64,000 bases of DNA from Dehalogenimonas lykanthroporepellens BL-DC-9 (GCA_000143165.1 CP002084.1:186001-250000), one strand, 5' to 3'. Positions 35,341 through 47,016 are shown, numbered from the stretch's first letter. Made by a program: numbers and translations. Notes: generated by a model not told the origin, from the letters alone.

Positions 35341-38300
35341 ATGACAGAAAGTAGCCGGTACCAAATAGTAACGGAAAACCCACAAAGTACAGTAGTTGCG
35401 GAGTACATAGCTTATCGCACGGAGAAGTCATATCAAAGCGAAGCGGAACTGGAAAACGCGTTCATCGCCCAGTTGCAGTCCCAGGCGTACGAGTACTTAC
35501 ACATCACTTCCGAGTCCGATTTGATTACCAATCTACGGAAACAACTGGAAAAACTGAATGAATTCGCCTTTACCGATATCGAATGGGAGCGATTTTTTAC
35601 CAGTGAAATAGCCAATCCCAATCAAAGTATCACTGAAAAAACAGCCACTATTCAAGAAGACTTTATTAAAAACCTGAAACGGGATGACGGAACGGTCAAA
35701 AACATCTATCTGCTCCGTAAGGACAAGATTCATGATAACTGTTTGCAGGTTATCAATCAGTATGCCAGTGAAGATGGTCAGCGCCCGAACCGATATGATG
35801 TAACGGTGCTGGTCAACGGCCTACCGCTGGTACATATCGAGCTAAAAAGGCGCGGTGTAGCCATTCAAGAGGCCTTTAACCAGATCAATCGCTATCTGCG
35901 TGAAAGCTTCTGGGCGAGTTCGGGGTTATTTGAATATGTGCAAATATTTATCATCACCAACGGCACACATACCAAGTACTACAGCAATACTACCCGCAAC
36001 GAACATATCAAGGAATCTGTCGAAGGCGCTGTCAAAAAGGGAAAACGCTCCAGCAACAGTTTCGAATTCACCAGCTGGTGGGCGGATTCTACTAATAAGC
36101 CTATCACCGACCTGGTAGATTTCGCCAAAACCTTTTTCGCCAAACATACCCTGTTGAATATTCTTACCCGGTACTGTGTTTTTACCAGTGACAAACAGCT
36201 TCTGGTGATGCGCCCCTATCAGATAGCGGCGACAGAAAGAATACTCAATAGAATCGAAGTCAGCACCAACTATAAAAAGCTGGGAACCAGAGAAGCCGGT
36301 GGTTATATCTGGCATACTACCGGCTCAGGCAAAACCCTGACCAGTTTCAAGACAGCCCAGCTCACCAGCAAACTGCCGTACGTTGACAAGGTGCTTTTCG
36401 TGGTTGACCGCAAAGACCTCGATTACCAGACCATGCGGGAGTACGATAAATTCCAAAAAGGCGCAGCCAACAGCAACACCAGCACAGCGATATTAAGGCG
36501 CCAATTGGAAGACGCCAATGCGCGTATCATTATCACAACAATTCAAAAGCTGGACCGGTTTATCGGGCGTAATAAAGGTCACACCATTTTTAGCGGTCAT
36601 ACGGTGCTGATTTTCGACGAATGCCACCGCTCCCAGTTCGGTGAAATGCGGGCCGCCATTACCAAAGCCTTCAAGAGCTACCACATATTCGGTTTCACCG
36701 GCACTCCGATTTTTGCCGTGAACGCCGCTTCAGGCGGACGTCCTGATTTGAAGACCACAGAACAAGCCTTCGGTGAGAAATTGCATACGTATACAATTGT
36801 GGATGCTATCGCCGATAAGAACGTATTACCGTTTAAGGTTGATTATGTTTCCACGGTGCGTGAAGCGGAAGATATCGAAGATAAACAGGTACGCGATATT
36901 GACCGGGAGTCAGCCCTGGCCGCGCCGGAGCGTTTATCGAATATCGTTCAATATATCCGGGATCATTTTGACCAGAAAACTAAAAGAAACAGCTTTTACA
37001 AGCTCAAGGACCGCAGACTCGCAGGATTCAACTCGATTTTCGCCGTCTCCTCAATAGACACGGCTAAAAAATACTACGCTGAATTTAAAAAACAATTGGC
37101 GGACGCCCCAAGTGATAAAAAGCTCAAAATAGCGCTGATATACAGTTTCGGTGTTAATGATGAAGATGCCGATGGAATGATAGATGAAAACTCCGAGGAT
37201 ACCAGTGGATTGGATGCCAGTTCGAGGGATTTTCTGGAAAGTGCTATCAAAGATTACAACGCCATGTTTGGCACGTCTTACGATACTTCTTCGGATAAAT
37301 TCCAGAATTACTATAAAGATGTGAGTGAACGGGTGAAAAACCGGGAAGTGGATATTCTCCTGGTGGTGAATATGTTCCTAACCGGCTTTGACGCAACCAC
37401 GCTCAATACCTTGTGGGTGGATAAGAATCTGCGTTTGCATGGTTTATTACAGGCGTACTCACGCACCAACCGCATTCTGAATACGGTCAAGACATTCGGT
37501 AACATCGTTTGCTTTCGCAACCTGGAAAAAGCTACTAATGAATCCATTGGCCTTTTCGGTGATAAAGAAGCCAGCGGGATTGTCCTCTTAAAATCGTACG
37601 ATGATTACTACAATGGCTATACCGATGGAGATAAGCAGGTCCGGGGGTATGTCAGTCTGATAGCAGAACTTCAGGATAGATTCCCGATAGGTGAGCGAAT
37701 TCTTGGCGAGCAAGACCAAAAGGATTTCATCAGGCTATATAGCGGGATTTTACGGGTTAGAAATATCCTGGTCACCTTTGATGAGTTTACCGGCAACGAA
37801 ATATTGACTGAACGTGATGTTCAAGATTATCACAGCATTTATATTGACCTCTATAACGAATTTCGCCGTGAAGATGAAACTGCCAAAGAAAACATCAATG
37901 ACGATATCGTGTTTGAAATGGAGTTAATTAAGCAGGTCGAAATCAATATAGATTATATTTTAAGCCTTATCGAAAAATACCATGAGGACCATGTAAAGAA
38001 TCGTGAACTTCTTATCGATATCAACAAGGCAATCGACTCTAGCGTTGAGCTTCGCAACAAAAAGGATCTCATCAACCATTTTATCACTACCCTCGATAGC
38101 CATTCAGTTGTTGATGAAGACTGGCAGAAGTATGTGGAAGAGAAGCGAATTGAGGAGCTTGACGAGATTATCAAGCACGAAAGTCTTAATCGAGAAGAAA
38201 CCTATAAGTTCGTCCGCAACGCTTTTCGGAACGGCAGTGTCGCGACGACAGGCACTGCGCTGGCAAAGGTTTTACCGCCTGTATCACGTTTCTCACCAGG

Positions 38301-38391
38301 TGGGGAGCGCTCAAAGATGCGCGAAAGTGTTTTGAATAAATTGATGCGTTTCTTCGACCGGTTCTTTGGTATTTCCAGCGGGGAATTGTAA
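35341..38391 (+). CDS. hsdR: Type I restriction-modification system, restriction subunit HsdR
   Basis: ATP-dependent DNA translocase and nuclease, 1,016 residues. The N-terminal nuclease core has NRYDVTVLVNGLPLVHIELKRRG (Asp and ExK). The helicase motifs follow: HTTGSGKTLTS (Walker A, about residue 323), DECHRSQFGEM (motif II), GFTGTPIF (motif III), and VNMFLTGFD then LLQAYSRTNRI (motifs V-VI). The C-terminal 250 residues are the helical domain that docks on HsdM. It starts one base after hsdS. No frameshift is seen, so the system looks functional. Confidence 0.95.
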   Translation: MTESSRYQIVTENPQSTVVAEYIAYRTEKSYQSEAELENAFIAQLQSQAYEYLHITSESDLITNLRKQLEKLNEFAFTDIEWERFFTSEIANPNQSITEKTATIQEDFIKNLKRDDGTVKNIYLLRKDKIHDNCLQVINQYASEDGQRPNRYDVTVLVNGLPLVHIELKRRGVAIQEAFNQINRYLRESFWASSGLFEYVQIFIITNGTHTKYYSNTTRNEHIKESVEGAVKKGKRSSNSFEFTSWWADSTNKPITDLVDFAKTFFAKHTLLNILTRYCVFTSDKQLLVMRPYQIAATERILNRIEVSTNYKKLGTREAGGYIWHTTGSGKTLTSFKTAQLTSKLPYVDKVLFVVDRKDLDYQTMREYDKFQKGAANSNTSTAILRRQLEDANARIIITTIQKLDRFIGRNKGHTIFSGHTVLIFDECHRSQFGEMRAAITKAFKSYHIFGFTGTPIFAVNAASGGRPDLKTTEQAFGEKLHTYTIVDAIADKNVLPFKVDYVSTVREAEDIEDKQVRDIDRESALAAPERLSNIVQYIRDHFDQKTKRNSFYKLKDRRLAGFNSIFAVSSIDTAKKYYAEFKKQLADAPSDKKLKIALIYSFGVNDEDADGMIDENSEDTSGLDASSRDFLESAIKDYNAMFGTSYDTSSDKFQNYYKDVSERVKNREVDILLVVNMFLTGFDATTLNTLWVDKNLRLHGLLQAYSRTNRILNTVKTFGNIVCFRNLEKATNESIGLFGDKEASGIVLLKSYDDYYNGYTDGDKQVRGYVSLIAELQDRFPIGERILGEQDQKDFIRLYSGILRVRNILVTFDEFTGNEILTERDVQDYHSIYIDLYNEFRREDETAKENINDDIVFEMELIKQVEINIDYILSLIEKYHEDHVKNRELLIDINKAIDSSVELRNKKDLINHFITTLDSHSVVDEDWQKYVEEKRIEELDEIIKHESLNREETYKFVRNAFRNGSVATTGTALAKVLPPVSRFSPGGERSKMRESVLNKLMRFFDRFFGISSGEL

Positions 38392-38437
38392 AGATATCCT
38401 AACTAAAGCTACTTGTGCAATCTTCTAGGGGGACAAG

Positions 38438-38896
38438 ATGATGTCACTTGAAACTGCACTCTTAACGGTAACTGTAGGTGTGTCGGTGTTTCTTCTTGGG
38501 CAAATTATACTAGTCTTATTTGTAGAGCGTATAAGGATTCAAGCGAGAACGATTGAAGAGATTTCTGAATCGCTCGTCATTTATGCTCGCGAGTATTTAA
38601 ACCCTTCGCAACCAAGTGAATCTCTGTCCTCGGAGCGGAAAGAGCAGATCCAAGATGCAGCTGATAATTTGCGCAAACTTTCTGCTCGTTTGCGATCCAC
38701 GGCTGTGACTCTTCGTTATTATGCACTTTTCGAGCGCTTTGGTTTGGTTTTACCAAAAAATAGGATTATCAAAGCGTCAGGAAGTCTTATGGGACTATCA
38801 AATTCAATACCACCTACGCAGAATATGCTTCAAGATGCGTCGCGATTCAGAAATGAGATTGAAGAATCTCTTGATATCAAAATTCCTGAAATCTAA
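38438..38896 (+). CDS. Small protein with one N-terminal membrane helix
   Basis: A 152-residue product whose residues 8-30 form a hydrophobic helix (LLTVTVGVSVFLLGQIILVLF), probably a membrane anchor with the rest in the cytoplasm. The soluble part is helical and polar with no motif I recognise. It has a GGGG-AC purine stretch before the ATG and begins 46 bases after hsdR, still in the AT-rich island. Function unknown; it may be a passenger of the island. Confidence 0.55.
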   Translation: MMSLETALLTVTVGVSVFLLGQIILVLFVERIRIQARTIEEISESLVIYAREYLNPSQPSESLSSERKEQIQDAADNLRKLSARLRSTAVTLRYYALFERFGLVLPKNRIIKASGSLMGLSNSIPPTQNMLQDASRFRNEIEESLDIKIPEI

Positions 38897-39287
38897 ACAA
38901 AATATATTATAAGATTAAAAGTCAGCTTTATAGTTGTAATTTCGACGTGAGATTAAATAATTTAATTTAGTTATAATCCACTGGTGTTGAGGATGAGGGC
39001 AGATCAAGATATTGGCAAATCAAGTTTTAATCGGACGATGCGGCTTGAGTGGCATTTGAGGCGTGATCATTGAGCCAGTAAATACTACAAATTTCTCAGC
39101 TTGTCGGCTTAAGACAGAATTAGTGCATTACGCTGGTTTTATCGATATTCTCCGGCAGAGCCCTCCCATACGTGAAACAGGGTAGGGGGCTTTTCATACC
39201 TTGACACCTGTTGACAAGGCTTATATTTGGGTGTAGCCTATATCATAAGTACTAGGACTAAATTTTTGTAGTTCAAAGGAGGCACAA
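38897..39287. other. AT-rich intergenic stretch with possible terminator and promoter
   Basis: No open frame I can support. A hairpin around AGCCC-TCCC / GGGTAGGGGGCT followed by TTTT (about 39156-39195) may end the upstream unit. Two TTGACA-like boxes at 39201 and 39211 with TATATT or TATATC downstream could serve the SDR gene. I see no tRNA fragment or integrase remnant here. Confidence 0.4.
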
Positions 39288-40031
39288 ATGGGAAGATTAG
39301 AAGGCAAGGTAGCTATCGTGACCGGGGGAGCAACTGGCATAGGCAGGGCTTATAGTGTTGGTTTGGCTAAAGAAGGGGCCAAGTTGGTTGTAGCTGATAT
39401 TTCTGATGGCAGTGAAACGTCGAAACTTGTTAGGGAGGCTGGAAGTGAGGCGCTAGGCTTAAAAGTAGATGTGACCAATGAAGAATCTACACAGAAAATG
39501 GCCAAGGATGCTATCGAAAAATTCGGAAGAATCGATATTCTCGTCAACAACGCCGGTATATATCCCACTACTCCATTTGAAGCAATGACTTTTGCTGAAT
39601 GGAAAAAGGTTTTGGCAGTTAATTTGGACGGTAATTTCCTGGCAACGAAAGCCGTACTTCCACAAATGAAAACCCAAAAATACGGTCGTATAGTAAACAT
39701 TTCTTCGGGGACTGTTTTCATGGGTACACCGGGTTTGGCTCACTATATTACAACAAAAGCGGGAGTTATCGGCTTTACCAGGACTCTTGCAAGTGAATTA
39801 GGTGAGTATGGTATTACCGTCAATGCTATAGCTCCTGGTTTAACCGCAACCGACACCGTCCTGAAAGGATCCTTGGCAGGATCCTTTGACGTGATTATTC
39901 CCCAACAGGCAATCAAACGGCAACAGAAGCCTGAAGACCTGGTAGGAGCGCTTTTGTTTTTTGTCACCGATGAAGGCTCTTTTGTAACTGGTCAAACTCT
40001 TGCTGTAGACGGAGGACTGGTCAGACACTGA
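39288..40031 (+). CDS. Short-chain dehydrogenase/reductase
   Basis: NAD(P)-dependent oxidoreductase of the classical SDR family, 247 residues. The cofactor motif TGGATGIG is at about residues 12-19, NNAG at about 87, the catalytic Ser in NISSGTVF, and the YxxxK pair in HYITTKAGV. The C-terminus SFVTGQTLAVDGGLVRH is typical of FabG-like proteins. Asp at VVADISD suggests preference for NAD. A strong AAAGGAGG Shine-Dalgarno precedes the ATG. Codon and base usage are AT-richer than the core, so it belongs to the acquired island. Substrate cannot be deduced. Confidence 0.88.
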   Translation: MGRLEGKVAIVTGGATGIGRAYSVGLAKEGAKLVVADISDGSETSKLVREAGSEALGLKVDVTNEESTQKMAKDAIEKFGRIDILVNNAGIYPTTPFEAMTFAEWKKVLAVNLDGNFLATKAVLPQMKTQKYGRIVNISSGTVFMGTPGLAHYITTKAGVIGFTRTLASELGEYGITVNAIAPGLTATDTVLKGSLAGSFDVIIPQQAIKRQQKPEDLVGALLFFVTDEGSFVTGQTLAVDGGLVRH

Positions 40032-40061
40032 TATTAGAGGTCTGGCATATATTCATTAAAG

Positions 40062-40105
40062 AAGAGGAGGAGGGAAAGCAAAGCTTTCCCTCCTCCTCTT
40101 TAATT
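40062..40105 (+). terminator. Strong terminator after the SDR gene
   Basis: A perfect 18-base-pair stem (arms 40062-40079 and 40083-40100, purine-rich 5' arm) with an AAA loop, followed by TAATT. It marks the right end of the AT-rich island's transcription. Confidence 0.88.
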
Positions 40106-40229
40106 TGAGCTACAGTTCAGGGTTTTCTTCCCTTTGAAAAAAGTAGTCGTTCATGCTCCGGTGTCCAGTCCAAAATATGGAACTGCCGTGATTTCGCCCT
40201 ATCCCCGGAACAAAACCATCTTCAGCAGG

Positions 40230-41114
40230 TTAAATACCCGCCCCTGCCGGTATCTCATTAAAAACCTCAGCCGGCGCGTAGGCAACCCCCACCATGCTGG
40301 GGCCGGTATGAGCGCCCAGCACCAGCGACAGCGGCCCCAGCGGCAACCAGTTGCAGTCGAACCGCGCGTCAGCCATTTCGCGCAAAGTGGCCGCGCCTTC
40401 GGGGTTGAACGAATGAAGCACCTGAATCCGCAGGGAACTGCCTTTGGGATGCTGGCGGGCTATCAGGTCAACCAGGCCTTCCAGGGCTTTATTGAAGGTG
40501 CGCACCCGGCCCAGCTGGACATAGGTGCCGCCCTTCTTTTCCACGCCGATAAGCGGCTTGATGTCCAGTAATGAAGCTATCGTTCCGGTCAGGTGGCTGA
40601 TGCGTCCGCCGTGAATCAGGTACTTCAGCTCCTTGAGAGTATAGATGCTGTCGCTCGCTGAACCGATTCGTTTCATCAAGTCCAGAATTCTGTCTTTGGC
40701 CCAGCCGGTTTTGGCGGCCGCGGCGGCGGCTTTGACCTGCCAGCCGGCGGCGGCGGACAGGGTCTTAGTGTCGACATGGGTGATGCTGGCTTCCGGTACC
40801 AGTTCGGCGGCGGCTACGGCGGCGTTATAGGTGCCGCTCAAACCGGAAGACATGTGTATCGACAGGATTTCGGGGTCGTCGGCCGCGATGCGTTTATACT
40901 CTTCGGCGAAGGTGCCGACCGAAGGTTGAGAGGTGATGGGCATCCGTTTCGCTTGAGTCAATAACGGATAAAACTCCTCCGGAGTGATATTGACGCCTTC
41001 GAAATAGCTCTTGCCCTCAAGTGATACCACCAGCGGCACGACGGTGATGTTCAGCTCTTCGAGTTGTGCCGGCGATAACCCGGTATCCGTTCCGCTGTCG
41101 GTTACAATTTTCAT
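40230..41114 (-). CDS. DegV family fatty-acid-binding protein (FakB-like)
   Basis: A 294-residue DegV protein. In characterised systems these bind a fatty acid and present it to the kinase FakA, giving acyl-phosphate. Family features: IVTDSGTDTGLSPAQLEEL at the N-terminus, TSQPSVGTF (the lipid carboxylate-binding Thr-Ser motif), and the conserved SGLSGTYNAAV. A FakA-like gene lies at 59.7-61.3 kb and a PlsY gene at 62.0 kb. The lipid bound is unknown. Composition returns to core GC here. Confidence 0.88.
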   Translation of the reverse strand: MKIVTDSGTDTGLSPAQLEELNITVVPLVVSLEGKSYFEGVNITPEEFYPLLTQAKRMPITSQPSVGTFAEEYKRIAADDPEILSIHMSSGLSGTYNAAVAAAELVPEASITHVDTKTLSAAAGWQVKAAAAAAKTGWAKDRILDLMKRIGSASDSIYTLKELKYLIHGGRISHLTGTIASLLDIKPLIGVEKKGGTYVQLGRVRTFNKALEGLVDLIARQHPKGSSLRIQVLHSFNPEGAATLREMADARFDCNWLPLGPLSLVLGAHTGPSMVGVAYAPAEVFNEIPAGAGI

Positions 41115-41223
41115 TTTCCACCCTCGTTTTGTCTATTTTCGCATCAGTGTACCATAAAATGGGAATAAAAAGGCTTCGGAACGGGTTTTTCGGAAAATTA
41201 AGGGTTGCCTGTGGGTGGTTATT

Positions 41224-42120
41224 CTACCGGGATTGGAACAGCCCCGTACTCAGGTACTTTTCTCCCCGGTCGGGGAAGATGACCACGATGGTGCCGGTAT
41301 CGATTTCCCGGGCCACTTGCGCCGCGGCGTACATGGCGGCGCCGGAACTCATGCCGACGAAAATCCCCTCCTGGCGCACTATTTGCCGGGCCGTTTCCCA
41401 GGCCTCCTCGGTCTCCACCATGATGGTAGTGTCTATCTGTGACGGGTCGTAGATGGCCGGGACGATGGCCTCCTCCATGTTCTTGAGTCCCTGGATGTAA
41501 TGTCCCCGGACGGGATGGGCGCTGACGATTTTGACCGCCGGATTGCGTTCCCTCAGTACCTTGCCGACACCCATGATGGTGCCCGAAGTCCCCAGTGAGG
41601 ACACGAAGTAATCCACCTTGCCGCCGGTCTGGCGCCATATCTCTTCCCCGGTGGTGCGGTAATGCGCCATCTTGTTGTATTCGTTGGAAAACTGGTCCGG
41701 CATGAAGTAGCGTTCGGGTTCGGCCTTGATGAGTTCGCGGGCTCTGGTAATGGCGCCGTCGGTGCCCAGACGGCCGTCGGTCAGGGTGACCCGGGCCCCG
41801 AAGGCCTGTATCATCTGGCGGCGTTCCAGCGAAACGGCGTCACTCATCACTATTTCCACATCGTAGTCCTTGACGATGCCGATCATGGCCAGGGCGACGC
41901 CGGTGTTGCCCGAAGTCGGCTCCAGGATGGTCTTGCCTTTCACCAGCTGTCCGGCCTTCTCCGCCTGTTCTATCATGCTCAGGGCGATGCGGTCCTTGAT
42001 ACTGCCGGTCGGGTTCTGGCCTTCCAGTTTGGCGTATATGGTCACCGCCGGGTTGGGATTGAGGCGGTTGATGCGGACGACTGGCGTATTGCCGATGAGT
42101 TTCAGGATGTTTGCGGCCAT
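41224..42120 (-). CDS. cysK: Cysteine synthase (O-acetylserine sulfhydrylase)
   Basis: PLP enzyme making cysteine from O-acetylserine and sulfide. 298 residues. The Schiff-base Lys lies in NPTGSIKDRIALSMI (about residues 36-50). The substrate loop is EPTSGNTGVALAMIG and the PLP-phosphate loop is SSLGTSGTIMGVG. SSGAAMYAAAQVA near the C-terminus is usual. No cysE is adjacent. The neighbouring ispH gene is 37 bases upstream, so a shared transcript is possible. Confidence 0.93.
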   Translation of the reverse strand: MAANILKLIGNTPVVRINRLNPNPAVTIYAKLEGQNPTGSIKDRIALSMIEQAEKAGQLVKGKTILEPTSGNTGVALAMIGIVKDYDVEIVMSDAVSLERRQMIQAFGARVTLTDGRLGTDGAITRARELIKAEPERYFMPDQFSNEYNKMAHYRTTGEEIWRQTGGKVDYFVSSLGTSGTIMGVGKVLRERNPAVKIVSAHPVRGHYIQGLKNMEEAIVPAIYDPSQIDTTIMVETEEAWETARQIVRQEGIFVGMSSGAAMYAAAQVAREIDTGTIVVIFPDRGEKYLSTGLFQSR

Positions 42121-42157
42121 GCTTTCTTTCCCTTTCTCCCGGACCGGCGTGCCGGCC

Positions 42158-43009
42158 TCAGTTTTCCGCGCCCGCGCCTTCCAGCCGTGCCACCACCCGG
42201 TCGATGGTGTCCGGGGCGGTGGAGGCCCCGGCGGTAACGCCGACCAGGTTATGTCCGGCCAGCCAGGCCGGGTCCAGTTCTTCGGCGGTTTCCACCAGGT
42301 GGGTTTCGGTCACCGGTCGGCACAGCTCCACCAGGTGGCGGGTATTGGCGCTGTGATGGCCGCCGATGACCAGCATCAGGTCGGCCCTTCCGGCCAGCGA
42401 CAGGGTAGCTGACTGGCGGCGCCGGATATCATGGCAGACGGTATCCACTACCCGCAGTTCGGCGTCCTTGACCAGCGTCTTTTCCATGGCTGACTGGGCG
42501 AAGCGGATGAAGCTGGCCGGCACCTGGGTCGTCTGCGACAGCAGACCGACATGGCGGGGCAGTTCGCATTGGTTCAGTTCTTCCAGCGACAGCGTGGCCA
42601 TGCCCCGGCCCTCCGCCCAGCCCAGGATGCCCTTGACCTCCGGGTGGTTGACGTCGCCGTATATCAGAGTGAAAAAACCGGCCTCGGCCAGGCGGCGCGC
42701 CGCCTTCTGGGCCCGCTGAACGAACGGGCAGGTGGTATCCACAACCTCGATGCCGCGGGACTCGATTGCTTCCAGCACTTTAGGCCCGATGCCGTGAGAG
42801 CTGATGACCACGGTGTCTCCGGTGATTTCCGAAATATCCTTGACTACCCGGACACCCAGGCTTTCCAGCCGGGACATTACCTGCTGGTTGTGGACCAGCG
42901 CCCCCAGCGTTTCGATGCCGCCTTTTTCCCGGGCCACCTCTTCCAGGGTAGCCAGGGCGCGCTTGACGCCGAAGCAGAAGCCCAGGTCGGGCGCTCTTTC
43001 TATCTTCAT
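42158..43009 (-). CDS. ispH: 4-hydroxy-3-methylbut-2-enyl diphosphate reductase
   Basis: Iron-sulfur enzyme for the last step of the MEP pathway, producing IPP and DMAPP. 283 residues. The three cluster Cys lie in GFCFGVKRA (about residue 12), TTCPFVQRAQ (about 97) and TVCHDIRRRQ (about 191). SSHGIG, YGDVNHPEVKG and GHHSANTRHL are family motifs. Dxr, the pathway's second enzyme, is at the left edge of the window. It overlaps plsC by four bases. Confidence 0.94.
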   Translation of the reverse strand: MKIERAPDLGFCFGVKRALATLEEVAREKGGIETLGALVHNQQVMSRLESLGVRVVKDISEITGDTVVISSHGIGPKVLEAIESRGIEVVDTTCPFVQRAQKAARRLAEAGFFTLIYGDVNHPEVKGILGWAEGRGMATLSLEELNQCELPRHVGLLSQTTQVPASFIRFAQSAMEKTLVKDAELRVVDTVCHDIRRRQSATLSLAGRADLMLVIGGHHSANTRHLVELCRPVTETHLVETAEELDPAWLAGHNLVGVTAGASTAPDTIDRVVARLEGAGAEN

Positions 43010-43653
43010 GATTCCGTTTTCCCGTACACGCCGCGGTAGTCTTCCGGCAGGAGTTCGGCAATAGCCCGCATGATGCGGTCGCCGTAGGCGGTCAGGTCGT
43101 CCCTGTCCGGCTTTTTACCGTCGCCGGTGATTACGAATGGCCGGCCGATGGTGATTTTAACCCGGTGCCGCTTGAGGAACCACCATTTGCCGCGGATGGT
43201 CTCGGTGCCGGTGATGGCTACCGGCACCACCCGGGTGCGGAAGGCGGCGGCCAGGTAACCGGCCCCCGGCATGGCCGGTGTCAGTGTCCCCGCCGGGTTG
43301 CGCTTGCCTTCGGGGAAGATGATGATGGCGCCCTTATGTTTGATGACACGGGCGGCGGTCTTGAAGGAAGCGCCGGAAGCGCCGTCACGGTTCAGCGGGA
43401 TGGCCCCGGAGCCTTTCAGGATAGTGCCGAAGACGCGGTTCTTGAACAGCTCCTTTTTGGCCAGGAAATAGACGCCGTAGCGTGGCAGGTGCAGTCCCAG
43501 CAGGGGCGGGTCGAACGAGCTGATATGATTGGCGCATATCACCAGCGGTACACCGTCGGGCATGTTTTCCCGGCCGGTCACCTCTACCCGGGTGAACAGG
43601 GACATGATGCGGAAGGTCAGGCGTACCAGAGGGTAATACCAGGCTAGTTTCAT
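43006..43653 (-). CDS. plsC: 1-acyl-sn-glycerol-3-phosphate acyltransferase
   Basis: Adds the second acyl chain to lysophosphatidic acid at the membrane. 215 residues. Motif I NHISSFDPPLLG holds the catalytic His-x4-Asp, motif II region GSGAIPLNRDG, and motif III FPEGKRNPAGTL. One N-terminal hydrophobic stretch may anchor it. It would take the product of PlsY and supply CdsA. Overlaps ispH by ATGA. Confidence 0.9.
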   Translation of the reverse strand: MKLAWYYPLVRLTFRIMSLFTRVEVTGRENMPDGVPLVICANHISSFDPPLLGLHLPRYGVYFLAKKELFKNRVFGTILKGSGAIPLNRDGASGASFKTAARVIKHKGAIIIFPEGKRNPAGTLTPAMPGAGYLAAAFRTRVVPVAITGTETIRGKWWFLKRHRVKITIGRPFVITGDGKKPDRDDLTAYGDRIMRAIAELLPEDYRGVYGKTES

Positions 43654-43759
43654 CAGGATTGATTATAACCGGTCGGTACCCGCCTCACAAACCGGAGGGG
43701 TTGGCGGTGGTGGCCGGGTGCGATACACTGGAATCAGAAGACAACACCCGGAGGCGAAC

Positions 43760-45769
<2,010 letters not shown>

Positions 45770-45887
45770 TTTCGGTTTATCGCGGCGTTTTATTTTTTGT
45801 TGATGCCTGAGTTATACTCTACCTTTGTCGACCGAATAATTTCGCCGCCGGCGAATCTGCGAAATCCCGGCGGTAGAAGGATAACTC

Positions 45888-46868
45888 ATGGACATCGGCA
45901 TCTGGCCCTGGATTCTTTTCAACGCCTTTCTGGTCACCATGCTGGCGCTGGACCTGTTCGTTTTTCATCGTCACGCCCACGTCCTCAAGTTCAAAGAAGC
46001 TATCGGCTGGGTGGTGGTATGGATCAGTCTGGCTATTGTATTCGGCCTGGGCATCGGCGTTTTCAGCGGCTGGGAGCACGCCACCGACTATTTCGCCGCC
46101 TATGTGGTGGAGGAATCACTCTCGGTCGATAACCTCTTCGTCTTTCTGATGCTGTTCACTTACTTCTGCGTGCCGCGGGAGTATCGCCACCGGGTATTGT
46201 TCTGGGGCATCGTCGGCGCTATCCTGATGCGGGCCGGCTTCATCTTCGGCGGCATCGCCCTCATCAACGCCTTCCACTGGATAATCTACATTTTCGGCGC
46301 CTTTTTAGTGTTTACCGGCGTCCGCATGGGGATGAAAAAAGAAGAGGATCCTCATCCTGAAGCCAATCCGGTGTTGAAACTGGTGCGGCGCTTTCTGCCG
46401 ATGAGTCAACAGTATGACGGCGGCAATTTCTTCACCGTTGAAAACGGCCGCCGGGTAGCCACGCCTCTGCTGGCGGTGCTGGTGGCGGTGGAAACCACCG
46501 ACATCATCTTCGCCGTCGACTCCATCCCCGCGGTGCTGTCTATCACCACCGATCCGTTCATCGTCTTTACCTCCAACATGTTCGCCATCATGGGCCTGCG
46601 TTCCATCTATTTCGCCCTGGAGGGATTCGCCGACCGGCTTTACTATCTCCATTACGGCCTGGCCATCATCCTGGTGTTCCTGGGTTTCAAGATGCTCATT
46701 TCCGGCGTCTATCACATGCCGACCTTCCTCTCACTGGCCGTCATCTTCGTGGTGCTGGGTATCTCGGTCATCGCCTCGTTGAAACGGCCGCCTCAGCCGG
46801 AACTGCCGCCGGAATCGCCGTCCTGCGCTACCGACCTGGGCGAGGAGGAACCCATCGATGACCGGTAG
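45888..46868 (+). CDS. TerC family integral membrane protein (Alx-like)
   Basis: A 326-residue membrane protein with about eight or nine hydrophobic segments. Family hallmarks: EESLSVDNLFVFLMLF (about residues 75-90) and the second acidic motif VETTDIIFAVDSIPAVLSI (about 204-222), whose Asp/Glu residues bind metal in related proteins. TerC/Alx proteins are linked to manganese export and metal loading of secreted enzymes. The upstream 118 bases contain the hairpin TTCGCC-GCC-GGCGAA, but I cannot match the yybP-ykoY manganese riboswitch there. Confidence 0.9.
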   Translation: MDIGIWPWILFNAFLVTMLALDLFVFHRHAHVLKFKEAIGWVVVWISLAIVFGLGIGVFSGWEHATDYFAAYVVEESLSVDNLFVFLMLFTYFCVPREYRHRVLFWGIVGAILMRAGFIFGGIALINAFHWIIYIFGAFLVFTGVRMGMKKEEDPHPEANPVLKLVRRFLPMSQQYDGGNFFTVENGRRVATPLLAVLVAVETTDIIFAVDSIPAVLSITTDPFIVFTSNMFAIMGLRSIYFALEGFADRLYYLHYGLAIILVFLGFKMLISGVYHMPTFLSLAVIFVVLGISVIASLKRPPQPELPPESPSCATDLGEEEPIDDR

Positions 46869-46881
46869 GCAGTACCTGTAA

Positions 46882-47016
46882 CTGGTACCGGAAAAGCTGG
46901 CGCCGCTGGGGGCGGTCACCGGACGTGACATGTTCGGCGTCTTAGGTACGGTCACTCTGAACGGCAGCGGTAGCGGTGAGGGGGGAAACACCGGTGGTTT
47001 TGCCGTCATCCGATAA
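46882..47016 (+). pseudogene. Possible remnant of a TfoX N-terminal domain gene
   Basis: Forty-four codons read LVPEKLAPLGAVTGRDMFGVLG and end GGFAVIR before a stop. The order (LAPLG, then VT-R-MFG, then FA-I) recalls the TfoX N-terminal domain. The frame has a stop just upstream and no start, and the piece is too short, so it would be a decayed fragment. Resemblance judged by eye only. Confidence 0.3.

Noticed and set aside
31742-40105. Direct repeat of the tRNA 3' end marking an integrated element
   Set aside because: I found no second copy of the tRNA 3' end near the right side of the island and no integrase gene.
45770-45887. yybP-ykoY manganese riboswitch upstream of terC
   Set aside because: Expected by gene family, but the conserved internal-loop sequences are not present; only a short GC hairpin is seen.
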